Source: Butyriboletus loyo
Taxonomy: Eukaryota; Basidiomycota; Agaricomycetes; Boletales; Boletaceae
DNA: 64,000 bases
Assembly: GCA_038093515.1 (NCBI GenBank)
Contig: JBBPSI010000020.1
Location: 1 to 64,000, forward strand
Direction of reading: 5' to 3'
Position 1 is the first letter of the stretch, and each line of letters opens with the position of its first letter. The notes beneath the pieces are model-generated. The model did no database searches and was not told the origin of the DNA. It worked only from the letters and a program-made list of their open reading frames with translations. Shown here one piece after another: positions 47,101 to 57,103 of the stretch. The position numbers and the translations under genes are program-made.

Positions 47101-49028
47101 GCTGAGCATCAGCGCCGTTATGATGCGCAATCGCACGAGCTCATCTCTGTGCGCGATGAGCTCCGAGCCCGGACGTCAGCCCATGACGACAAGGATCGCA
47201 CGATCGCAGCTCTCACTACCCAAGTCGAGGAATGGAAACGTACGGACGCATTGAAGGAAGAGCGTATGGTAACTATTGGAAAGCATGCCGAGGATCTCCA
47301 ACGAGATTTGACCAACGCCTCCTCTCAAATCGTCGAATTACAGCACCATTACGACGTTCAGTCGAAGGAGCACATCTCCCTCCGTTCTCAGATCGAAGAA
47401 TGGGAGCGTTCGGATGCCACGAAAACCGAGGAGCTTACGACCGCTCGCAAGGATCTCGAGAAACTCCGTCTCGACTTGGCCGCCTCATCTTCCCAAATTG
47501 GTGAGTTCTGGCAGCGATGTCACGTTCTGTTTACGGTGTTAACTTGTCCGATAGAGGGTTCGAAGCGCTCAGACGCCGCTAAAACGGAGGAAGTCAGTGC
47601 TTTACAGAAGGAGCTCGCCACCACGCGCGAAAAACTTGAGCAGGTCCAGATCGATCTGTCCATCACATCTTCTCGCATCGTCGAATTCCAGCAGCGTTAC
47701 GATGCGCAATCAAAGGCGCTCAGCGCTCTCCGCGAGCAACTTCATTCCACGTTGTTGGTTGACGGAGGGAAAGACCATTTGGCCCCCACGCTTCACGAAC
47801 AAATCGAGCAATGGAAATGTGCAGATGCTGCGAAAGCGGAGGAACTGGCGCGCGCACGCAGCGACATTGAACAGCTTCAGCGCAAACTGACCGCCTCCTC
47901 TGTCCAGACCGAGCAGCTCCAGAAGCATTATACTAAGCAGAACGAGACTGTTAGGACGTCCTCAATCGCATCGGAGGAGTCGAGGAGAGAGCATGAAAAG
48001 GTGACAGACGTCCAGCGACGTCAAGAGGAGGAGCAGTCGAAGGAGTGCAAGTACGCCATTGCAGAGCCTCAGCCCCGATTGAACGGTGTCCAACATTTCG
48101 TTACCACGGCGGATACGTATGCAGACTCGACGATCGTCCAGACGCTGCAGAAGCTGAACGCGAAGGTTCAGCAGGGCACCACATTTTTAGCCGAGAGTGT
48201 GATCCAGGACTTCCGGCCTCAGGCTGCCAGACTTTCGGAGGAACAAGTCTCTGCGGTGCAAAGGGTTTCGGGGTCCATAGGCCAAACCTTGGTGGATTGC
48301 TTGGGGGGGAAGGAACGCGATGACGTGGCTGTCTTTCTTCCGCTGGCGTTCCAGGCCTACATTACCAACTACCTCCAGTCACTCATTTCCTCATGGACCG
48401 TCGAGAAGGGGTACGACGACCTTGTCGACAAGAGAGATGAACCATTGCAAAAGTCAGGTGAGAGACTGAGTTTGCAAATACGAACGACTTTTTTTTTCGC
48501 TGACGGTCGCAACAAAAAACTTGGTTCACAGAGGCGCAAACGACCTCGGGACGTTGGCAATCTCCCGCGGGCACTTACATCCCACCTGCCCGTACGGGCG
48601 ACGCGAACACGCCCGTCTCGTCGACCGTGTCGGGACTTGCTCACATTGTCGTGGCAGCGGGTTGTGCCCCTTCCTTTTCCGCCGCCAAGTCCAAAGTGTG
48701 GTCCAGGTTTGGGGACAAGGTGTCGTCGATCATTTCGATTGCTGGACAGCTCAGCAAGATGATGAGGGAGGTCCTGTCGGCCGATTTCGAAGTCGCAGCT
48801 GTTCATCCGTCACAGGTGTTCGAGGAAACAACGATGGAGGACGTGCATGATGACCATGAAGGGCACGCCTCGGGGATGGTAGGTGGGACGACGACATTAG
48901 GCCGGAAAGTGTTGTGCTCGACTCAGTTGGGGATGACGAAGCGGGTGCAACTGGAAGCGGGGAAGAGGGATACGTTGACGGTGGTCAAGACACAGGTTGT
49001 GCTTGAATCTCTTCTCGATCATTATTAG
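44119..49028 (+). CDS. Large coiled-coil protein with 77-residue repeats, paralogue 2
   Basis: Head-to-head paralogue of 39901-35032. Start 44119 gives MPLPLASPADKGARTPEQ; an intron then leads to LETPGIEERFASDLNNAP, another to an exon ending ETIHYRVQT (ETITYSLES in paralogue 1), and then GADSETINSRVKQTDHTVAR. The coiled coil holds eleven repeat units (TQWKNANAAKVQQ, AQWKQADAAKAEQ, DQWKRADTTKAEQ, GQWKHADAAKAER, EQWKCADAAKAEE and others). Three consecutive units measure 77 residues; some others are shorter (70 and 75). A 54-bp intron at about 47500-47553 is a multiple of three without stops, so the frame runs through it. The C-terminal domain has AVQRVSGSIGQTLVDCLG, FLPLAFQAYITNYLQSLISS, then after an intron at about 48458-48530 EAQTTSGRWQSPAGTYIP, LAHIVVAAGCAPSFSAAKSK and VLCSTQLGMTKR; stop 49028. 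Intact by eye. Confidence 0.84.
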
Positions 49029-49300
49029 GTCTGGTTTTGACGGACCTGGACGGACAACATAAAATTTGCTTCTACGTGGCAAGCCATGTCATTCGTTTTT
49101 TTGGTACGGTGTCATTCATTTTTATTTTTTGGAACGATGTCATTCGTTTTTCGTACTGTCATTCGTTTTTGGTATAACGTCATTCGTTTTCAATATATAT
49201 TGTCCACTCCTGCCCTTCTTATCTAGTTGTACCGCGACCTGTGTTTAGGCGTTCATGCACTACTGGCTCGTGTTTGTAAAGTCTTCAGAATCTGTTCAAT
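49029..49300. other. 3' flank of paralogue 2 with a repeated GTCATTCGTTTT motif
   Basis: Five spaced copies of GTCATTCGTTTT-like sequence start at 49088, 49111, 49139, 49158 and 49179. 49223-49300 (TAGTTGTACCGCGACCTGTG and onward) recurs at 52967-53050. Confidence 0.6.
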
Positions 49301-49860
49301 CTTCAGGCGTATCGTTATACCGAACTGTCAAGAGATTTTTAGCTCCGTCAGCCACGAACTGCAAGCGGCGTCGTCGCTTCGCGACGAGAAAGCTCGCACC
49401 ATCGCCTCCGAGTCGCTCACGAACGAGGTCAGTTGGAAGAACGCAAATGCTGCAAAGGCGCAACAGATCACGACTCGATGAGTCGGAGAAAACGACAGAC
49501 TTCGACGCGACCTCCCCGCTGCTTCCTCTGGAACAGCTGAACTACAACAGCGTTTACGACGCACGACCGGGCCAGCTGGTTTCCTAGTTTCTGCGCGCGA
49601 CGAGGTGCAAAAGCAAGTCGTCGTTGCTCGAAGAGACGGCCCGCACGATCGCCTCGTTGACGGTCGAAGTTGCTCGGTGGAACATCGCCACTGCGCGCCG
49701 AGACGACGAGAAGCTCCAGAGAGAGCTGTCTGCCGCACTCCTCCTCCCAGACGGCAGAACTCCAGAAGCGTTGGTACGACGCACCATCAAAGGAGCTCAC
49801 CTCTTTTCGGAACGAACTCCGACTCAGAGGACCGAGCCGCTTGAGACAGATCACTCTACC
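49301..49860 (+). pseudogene. Decayed coiled-coil family fragment (early repeat units)
   Basis: Corresponds to about 45310-45860 of paralogue 2: CGTTATACCGAACTGTCAAG at 49311, CACGAACTGCAAGCGGCGTC at 49355, and later ARTIASLTVEVARWN and a TARRD(D)EKLQREL-like segment. Small insertions, deletions and stops spread the coding over all three frames. It lacks N- and C-terminal parts. Confidence 0.8.
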
Positions 49861-50327
49861 AGGTCACTTTGCTTCCGTTTCCAGCGTTTAGACAGGCTTC
49901 GATTCTTCGGGACGTACGGGCGGGAGAGGAATTCACGATAATTGCCTGTGGAAGGGGACAGTGCGAGATATGCTCGCCGGCACTGTTGAGTAATTTACGC
50001 CACACTTTCTGCATGGTGCGACCATACAGCGATGATTTTCTCGTGGATGATAATTCAAGAGAGTTTGTCGGAAGGGGTAAAAAGAAGGTTCCTATCAGTG
50101 CATTCCACCCAACATCCCTTGGCAGAGGAAGAAGAAAAGAAAAGTACAATAGATTGAAAAGCACAATATTCGCCAACACCTAGGTGAGTCTCTCAACTCT
50201 CAAGCCCGTAATACATTAATACTTTGTAGGAAGCCTAACAACTAAGGTAACGAACAAGCTAGTCATGTACAAGAACTGCGGGCATCAATTCCACGAGTGA
50301 CGTTTCGCGTGGTATCTTCCATGACAT
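49861..50327. other. Intergenic region
   Basis: No gene recognised. Ends at the inverted-repeat element beginning at 50328. Confidence 0.4.
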
Positions 50328-50420
50328 CAGTAAAACAGTTGCTGGTTTCCGGGTGTAGCCGAGTGCTACAGGCTGCTACAGACTGCCAGCCGTTGGTTCT
50401 GACCACCAACCGTTTCACTG
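50328..50420. mobile_element. Short MITE-like element, 93 bp, CAGTAAAACAGTT ends
   Basis: The left end CAGTAAAACAGTT and right end AACCGTTTCACTG form terminal inverted repeats with two mismatches. The same ends bound the longer element at 61048-61299, and both share the right-hand segment GCCGTTGGTTC(T/C)GACCA. It lies just 12 bp past the last possible stop codon of the neighbouring minus-strand gene, so it sits in that gene's 3' UTR. No clear target duplication. Confidence 0.65.
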
Positions 50421-50432
50421 ATGATCAACAAA

Positions 50433-52437
50433 CTATTCAAGGTCGTAAGGATCAACCCTCTTGACACATCTAGGTTGCGGGCGTATCCACTCGTCCGGGT
50501 GAGGCTTGAAAATATTCTACATCTCCTCTGCGATGCTTTCCGTAACCATGGCCCGGAAGTCAAAACTAGCCAGTCTCTCGGGATGTGGGCTATCCGGAGG
50601 TGGCGTGCGACCCAGACTCCCCATCGGAGGAAAGCCGGTAGGCCACGTAGGCAAGTAACACATCTCCTATCGATCGTTCATAGATGCGTCAGTCGTGGTA
50701 TGAAAACACAGCTCCAGATGACTGCGCAACAGACGCACCTCGGGACCACACCGAGGATTACACTTTACCCATACGTTCCAGTCGAGCCATCCCATCAGGC
50801 GGTTCAGGTCCTCTGTCCAAGTAGTCCAAACGTCAACTATTTCGGCAATATCGAGGGATTCCTTTGTGTTCAACAACGGATCGATCCCCGCGTAGACCCC
50901 CCGGCCCACATCTTCGTCACCACACGGCAAATCTCTCGGCTCATCCCTCGTACAGCTTTAAGAAGCAATTTCTCTGAATCCGTCATAGATTCCACTTCGG
51001 ATTCCATGGAGTGCGTATGTGTTATGGCGCAGCGTTTGAGTACAGGAACCGTCCAGTCCGTATCAACCCTGTCCGATGGGTCGGTTGGTGTGGCTGAGAG
51101 AATGAGGTAAGGAGTCAACATGATTCTGAGCTGAGTCTGAGTTTTGCTGGCGAGATCGAGAATTTCGACCGGGTCTGTTGCCGACGAATTCAGGAGGTAG
51201 CGTGTCAGTTCGAGCCGTTGTGCGTATCGGTCGACGATGACCTGAACGAGTGTTTTCCAGTCAATTCCGCTCGACAGACCCTTTGGTCTGACCAGAGCTG
51301 CCTCTAGCCTCGACTTGGCGGCCAATGCATCATCGCTGGATATATTTTGCACGCGATGGTCCCACCTCTCTTGACCGACCCGAATGCCAACCAATGAAGG
51401 CGCAAGTTGGGTGTCATAGAAGGAGACCAATCCGGCTAGGTCCAGTAGGACTCGTGTCTCTCCAGGGAAGTGATTGTGCCAAGAACCAGCGTTCACGACC
51501 TCAAACGAAAAAGATGTTGCTGCCCGAAGCCACTTCAATGTTTCTCAGGTAAGAGATCCAGTGCACAAAGACTTACACATATTTGGTCCAACAGCCCTTC
51601 GATTTACTAGGTTCGCGGAAGAAACCACTGGGACGCCAGAAAAGTCACAAAGTATGACCTCACTAAAGCACTTGCAAATTAGGGAGGACTGAGTCAGGCA
51701 AAACGTGGCTGCTCACAAATCCACTTGCATCCTGAAATATGTTCAATGCAGGAAGATCTTCGACAAAGTGAAGATTTACCTCACAAAGCCATCCACACCG
51801 AAATTCTTTCCCCATTCACAAAGGTCTTGGACCAGTTGCATTTGATCGGACATAATATCAGCGCCAGATCTACCCCATGGGATAAGGTCTTGTGTATCCA
51901 ATGAACCGTAGGGAAGCTTGGCAGCACTGCTGCCATCGAAATATATGACTTTGAGAGGCCGAATAGTCGCGAGCGTGAGAAGCCAGCATCCTTGTTGGAA
52001 ATAAATGGGTAGCTCCCTGCAGAAGATATACGCATGTTCAGGATCTGTAGCAACCCATTCGGGACCCGGTGGTAACTCTTTGTGAATCGTCCCATGGTAG
52101 AGGAGTGTCCCTGTCGGAATGCTTCCCGGAACGATGTTGTGGCCTGGAGGAGAATACATGTTGAAGGAAAAGACAAGCAAGCGTCCGGACTCTGCTTACC
52201 ATTTCTCATACGCGTGTTAGGCCAGTGTTGAAGCAGCGCGTGGACTGTCTCAAACACAAGGTGGTCAGTAGCATTGGGGTTTGGAAGCTCGTCGAGACTC
52301 CATCTCGTAATATTCTCGTTTGGGAGAATAGCTGGGTGCTCAGCCTGCGGATAGTGACCAGATCTCAATGGCACCTGGACCGCGAGTACGGCGACAAACA
52401 CTGCTGCGACAAGACTGAGAAGAGTCGCTCGCAGCAT
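50433..52437 (-). CDS. Uncharacterised basidiomycete signal-anchor protein, possible ADP-ribosyltransferase-like fold
   Basis: Start 52437 opens MLRATLLSLVAAVFVAVLAV, a signal peptide or anchor. Blocks after splicing: NIVPGSIPTGTLLYHGTIHK, PPGPEWVATDPEHAYIFCR, LATIRPLKVIYFDGSSAAKL, DLCEWGKNFGVDGFVR, FEVVNAGSWHNHFPGETRVL, GLSSGIDWKTLVQVIVDRYA, SREICRVVTKMWAGG. This matches a family I remember as widespread in Agaricomycetes and undescribed. LLYHGT followed by P-E-W-x-A-T-D-P-E resembles the first two catalytic segments of PARP-like folds; this is an inference only. The last exon has an in-frame TAG at 50517-50519 after AEEM, beyond which the frame continues PHPDEWIRPQPRCVKRVDPY to a stop at 50433. 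The protein therefore either ends at 50517 or lost its last 28 codons to a nonsense mutation. Confidence 0.72.
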
Positions 52438-52479
52438 CGCAGGAGGGGGTGGAAGCACCACCTAGTTCGGTTTACGATG
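52438..52479. promoter_or_regulatory. Start-proximal upstream sequence of the signal-anchor gene
   Basis: Only about 40 bp separate the start codon from the coiled-coil relic at 52480, so the native promoter of this minus-strand gene has probably been replaced or overlaps the relic. No promoter motif could be identified. Confidence 0.25.
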
Positions 52480-52893
52480 CGATATATGGCCGAACCGAAG
52501 CGCTCAGCAAGCGACGCTAAAATGGAGGAAGCCATTGCTTTACGGAAGGGGCTCACCACCACGCGCGAAACCTTGAGCAGGTCCAGATCGACCTGTCCAT
52601 CGCAGCTTCTCGTCGAGTTCCAACGGTAGCGTTACGATGCGCAATCTAAGGCGCCCAGCGCACTCCGCGAGTAACTCCATGCTGCATTGTCGGTTGATGG
52701 AGGGAAAGACCATATAGCCGCCACGCTTCACGAACGAATCGAGCGATGGAAACGTGCGGATGCTGCGAAAGCGGAGGAACTGTCAATGGCGCGCGCACGC
52801 AGCGACATTGAACAGCTTCAGCCCAAACTGACCGCTTCCTCTATCCAGACCGAGCAGCTCCACAAGCATTATACTGAGCAGAACGATATTTAG
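52480..52893 (+). pseudogene. Decayed coiled-coil family fragment (late repeat units)
   Basis: Matches about 47550-47960 of paralogue 2: KRSASDAKMEEAIALRKGLT, TTRETLSRSRSTCPSQ (shifted frame), then SVDGGKDHIAATLHERIERW, KRADAAKAEELSMARARSDI and EQLHKHYTEQNDI, stop at 52891-52893. Frameshifts and a stop at about 52627 split it. The two ends of the family are absent. Confidence 0.85.
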
Positions 52894-53049
52894 TACTGCG
52901 TGGGGCTTTCAAATTTCAACTCTGAGGTTCGTTTGCCACGTGTGTCTCATTCGAGTCCATTGCGTGTAGTTGTATCGCGACCTGTGTTTGGGTGTCAATG
53001 CACTACTGGCTCGTGTTGTAAAGTATTCAGAACGTGTTGAACCTTTAGG

Positions 53050-53400
53050 CCTTCAGGCGTGTCCGAGTCGCCAGCCCCACCTTTTGGGGCGTCAACTATC
53101 GAAACGCCCCGCACATCACCTCCGTCAGCGCACCCATACTAGTTCTGCAAAACCAACTCGAGTACGTCTTGCATGCGGTGCCCATATCGAGCGACACAGC
53201 GCGTAGGCCGTGGAGGCTGACGAAACGGAGGACCGTGGCGAATTCGAAGGAGGCGGTGGTCAGGGCAGCCTGCAAAGTGGGTGGTGCGATCTGCCTTGAC
53301 ATGGTGGGCGTGGATGTCGATGAGGGCGGAGGGGGACCCTTCGGCGATGATGCAGTAGTCGTGCAAATAGGTGGGCACTGTCTAGGTGTGTATGTATGCT
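53050..53400 (-). pseudogene. Broken partial copy of the gene at 54877-55877
   Basis: On the minus strand FEFATVLRFVSLHGLRAVSL, then GTACKTYSSWFCRTSMGALT match LEFATVLRFVSLHGLRAVSL...CETYSRWFCRASMGALA of the intact gene, but the upstream part (AEGSPSALIDIHAHHVKADR) is in another frame. Start and end of the gene are missing. Confidence 0.8.
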
Positions 53401-54089
53401 ATCAATAACTCAGGGTGAGAATGTGTGGTGTTTGCATTTGGTGTGAGCGGATGGAGTGGTCTTTCGTTGTGGGGTTAGTGATTCGATGGGTTTGGGGTGT
53501 TGACCTGGAGAAGAAGGAAAATAGCTGATGCATTATGGGTATGGCGGCGATCTCCGGAGGTGTGTTCGAGGCGTTTGGTTGCTTGTAGGGTAGGTGGGTG
53601 TGTTTTATGCATTTCGGGTCACCGAGGAGCAATGATATGTCGTTGGCCTTGTCTTCGAGCCATGCTCGCTCTCACCGCCTTCATTCACGCTAGACGGCCT
53701 AATCCAGCGAGTCCCTCAACCAAAAGGAAGTGCTTCCTTGTCATTGGTCAAGCGACAGCGGCATCGGGGAGAGCGAACTTGACTTTACGAAATCTGAGTG
53801 ATAGAACATGCCAAAACACAACCAAAGTCAAATTCAGTCTCAGCACAACCTTATTTCTCGACCTCTCCGGCGGTGTGCGTGGAGTGGACTCGATGGTATA
53901 TGAGGAATGTTTCCGAGGCACGAGACGCAATTGCAACAGCGCAGGAATCAATATATGCAGAGAGACTCTGCAGCGTACACGGGCCGCGACTTACGTAACA
54001 TTTACAAGACTATATCCGGGCCACACAACGACTCGCTTGACGTGCATGTATCGCCCAGGTCTCCGAATAATAACTCGGCACGAACGAAT
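53401..54089. other. Intergenic region upstream of the CHAT relic
   Basis: Short open frames only. Part of 53800-54089 may be more of the decayed CHAT gene but shows no conserved block. Confidence 0.35.
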
Positions 54090-54345
54090 GGGTGCACCTC
54101 GCATGTCATCATGATCTCCCCAATCAGAAACATCAAACAGCCTTTCCAGTCCGCGTTTACTCCCCACGACGGACTCGGACACTTTACGATCGAGCGCATC
54201 ATTCGGTGTAAACTGGAGAACCCCGAGTTGGCATATCTTTTTGCCTGCCATACGACTGTGGGAGACGAGGCGATCCATCTCGCGTCGGCGACGTAGTTTG
54301 CCGGGTTCCGTTCTGTCATCGGGACGATGATGGCGAGACGAACAA
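54090..54345 (+). pseudogene. CHAT-domain protein relic
   Basis: The frame reads KQPFQSAFTPHDGLGHFTIE, then NPELAYLFACHTTVGDEAIH and, after a stop at 54295, FAGFRSVIGTMMAR. This is the core of a CHAT (caspase HetF-associated with TPRs) domain, where A-C-H contains the presumed catalytic cysteine and FxGFRSVIGTMW is typical of the TPR-CHAT proteins abundant in Agaricomycetes. The tryptophan after GTM is replaced and the frame is broken; the TPR part is missing. Confidence 0.75.
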
Positions 54346-54876
54346 CTTGATCACGTCGGTGTTGGGCGACGTGAAGGACGAGTCTGGTCGTCTAGTAGAT
54401 CCTACCTGTGCGGTGTTCGCGCTATATGTATATACAAGACGACGAGGAAGCTGGGGGGTGTGTGCCATTTTGCTTGACGTACTGATCTTGTACACACATG
54501 ATACGTACATACTTCTCGGTGCATCGTTCGTATCCTCGCTTGCTCTCTAGCCTGTCTTGCTACGCACACTCGTTGTCTGTAACACTAGCGAATGGCATGC
54601 TATCGTATCCGATCATCATGATATATTCTCGTTCGGCCTCTATCAAAATCGGCATGGCGTTGGCACAGGAGAACAAGAATGTTACCTGATGATTTGTTGC
54701 GGTATTCTGACGTTCGATTCACCACTTGGAGCACGGCTCCATATCCAATCTTACCATTGTCACTGCAGTGATACTATTTCCAACAGAGCTCAAAGTCCAC
54801 AAGGAATTCATGCAATAGATATGATATTCAAAAGCGGGATATCACCGTCAACATTGGTACTACAACGATACATGTT
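54346..54876. other. Intergenic region
   Basis: No gene recognised; could include the decayed remainder of the CHAT gene and the 3' UTR of the following minus-strand gene. Confidence 0.35.
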
Positions 54877-55877
54877 CTATATCGATGACCTCGATTGGGC
54901 CAACATCGAATACTTCTGTCGAAATATTTCCTCCACCCTCGCCTTGAAATCTTCCTCGTCCTCTCTCTTGGCGATCTGCCGCAGTTTTTTCCCTCTCTCC
55001 TCCTCGTTCATGACATTCATCTGTCTCGTCTATACCGTGTATCCTAAGCCGCAGGACATCGATAGATGGAAAGGAATAAACTCACAAGGTTCTCAGCTGC
55101 CACCTCCCGCACAGGATAGTCCTGGAACGTCGACCTCAACCACGCGTCCACCGATCTCTGCGTCGCTATTTCAATCCGGGTCGCCAGCCCCGATTTTGGG
55201 GGCGTCAACTGTCGAAACGCCCCGCGCAGCACCTCCGCCAGCGCACCCATACTAGCTCTGCAAAACCACCTCGAGTACGTCTCGCATGCGGTGTCCATGC
55301 CGAGCGACACTGCACGTAGACCGTGGAGGCTAACGAAACGGAGCACGGTGGCGAATTCGAGGAGGGAGAGGTGGCGGTCAGGGCAGCCTGCAAAGTGGGT
55401 GGTGCGATCTGCCTTGACATGGTGATCGTGGATGAGGGCGGAGGGGGACCCTTCGGCGGTGATGCAGGCATAGTCGTGCAACGTATCCCCGACATCCGAG
55501 GCCGTAGCTGCGTCTGCGGATGGGGACGCTGCATCCATTCCAATGGGTATGACAGAGTGTGTATCTGCACCCTGCTGAGTGAGCACTCGCTCAACAAAAA
55601 TGGTTTCTTCGGGGTGGTCGTCCGAGGGTGCAACTGTCACACGGAGGAAGGTGTGATGATGTTCTTTGTCCACTGTAGAAGGACACCCGTCATGCCCGGG
55701 GGTCATGGTATGAGCGATACACGCCTCGACCTTGTCCACGAATCGGTCAGGCTTATCGACCAATTCGCTCGGCCAAACGTCGAGCGACGACGTATGATAG
55801 AGGATGGGATTTTCCACGTGGTGATGGTGCACTACCTTGGAGAAATACTGAGACATGGCCCTCTTGAGCGAAGACAT
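54877..55877 (-). CDS. Uncharacterised protein, two exons
   Basis: I do not recognise a named domain. Start 55877 gives MSSLKRAMSQYFSKVVHHHH. The first exon covers about 265 residues with an acidic, His-rich N-half and a helical C-half (LLEFATVLRFVSLHGLRAVS, CRASMGALAEVLRGAFRQL, YPVREVAAENL). A donor GTGAGT after ENL and an acceptor GAGACAG let the frame continue in phase as MNVMNEEERGKKLRQIAKRE, then EDFKARVEEIFRQK, a highly charged helix, to a stop at 54877. Without that splice the frame would stop at 55044. A broken copy lies at 53050-53400. No signal peptide or membrane segment is apparent. Confidence 0.6.
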
Positions 55878-57103
55878 GGTGGAAAAATCGGACAGTAATC
55901 TGGCGTGAAAGGGTGTGCAGGTGGTGTGGTCGTGTTCAGAAGCGAAGATGAAGCCTAGCGAGGAGTCTCATGGGTCGAGGAATTTAAGCGTTTCTCGGAG
56001 AAGCCCCTGTCACGGAACTAGAGCCACTTTGAAGTGTGACGGAGGTGAGACAAAGCTAGATCCGAACACCGCCACACCGACTGGAGGGCGGGTCCGAGGG
56101 GCGAAGGGAGTGGAACTTTGGCGAGACTTCATTCGACAAGTAGTGAGAAACTGCATTTCTGGGTGGAGGCTCCCGGGGATATGGTAAAATGAACTGTGTG
56201 GAAATGTGCGCGAGAATGATTGATGAGTTGAGGAAGGTATTTGGCGAATGAAGCCCTATCATAGGGACTGTATGGGACTCGGTGGATGACAGCTTGTTCC
56301 GAGCACTGCCACACGGATCGGATTGGATGACGTCACCTGGCCCCAGGCATGATGCATCGTCCGAGGCGAAACCGCTTTGAAGTAGCCTTCATCCATATCG
56401 CTTCAATTGCAGAGGGCGAGGGCGAGTTTCCTGTACGCTGTGGCTAGCGAGAGCAGTTCCGGAGTGGTGTCCCCGGCCCAACCTAAATTTAACGAACAAG
56501 TTGCCCCGCTCACCCCGACCGATTCCTTCCGGTGGCCTTCTCGAATGTGGAGTGAGCACACGACGTATGGGAGGAAAATTTTATCCGCATGATGGCGTGG
56601 CTGAGATAATATTCAAGGCTAGTAGATGAGCGCGTCTCCAAATCGTCTGACATAGACCCACCATTTAAAACAGAAGCTCGTTCTCCCTGCTTGATATTGA
56701 AAGCTTAGTGTGGGATGAACGATGAACAGCAGGCAAGATGGCCTTGTCGATGTACCATATGGTAATCGACCGGTTCACCTGATCCAACCTGACTCGGAGG
56801 GAAGCAGTCAGTGGTATAGAAGCGCAGATGCCAAACGGTCCTCCGAGTCTACGATCGCTTGGTGGCCGAATCCACTGATAACTATCATGCTCACAGCGAG
56901 ACAATTGAACACCGGATATCCACCGCACGTCTGAACGATCCGCGCACAGACGTTGCGCGACGAGACTATGAAACACTCCAAGGGAGCGTGAGAAGAGACT
57001 AAAATCAACGGTTGCTTGCAAATTGCAAGTTGCAAGTTGAAAGGTGTTGGTCGTGGCCGTGCCAAGTCCCTCCCCCCAGCCACAAATCCAAATCCCAGTC
57101 GGC
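55878..57103. other. Intergenic region
   Basis: About 1.2 kb without a supported gene. Short open frames at 56407-56592 and 56665-57135 show no family blocks. Promoters of the genes on both sides must lie within it. Confidence 0.4.
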
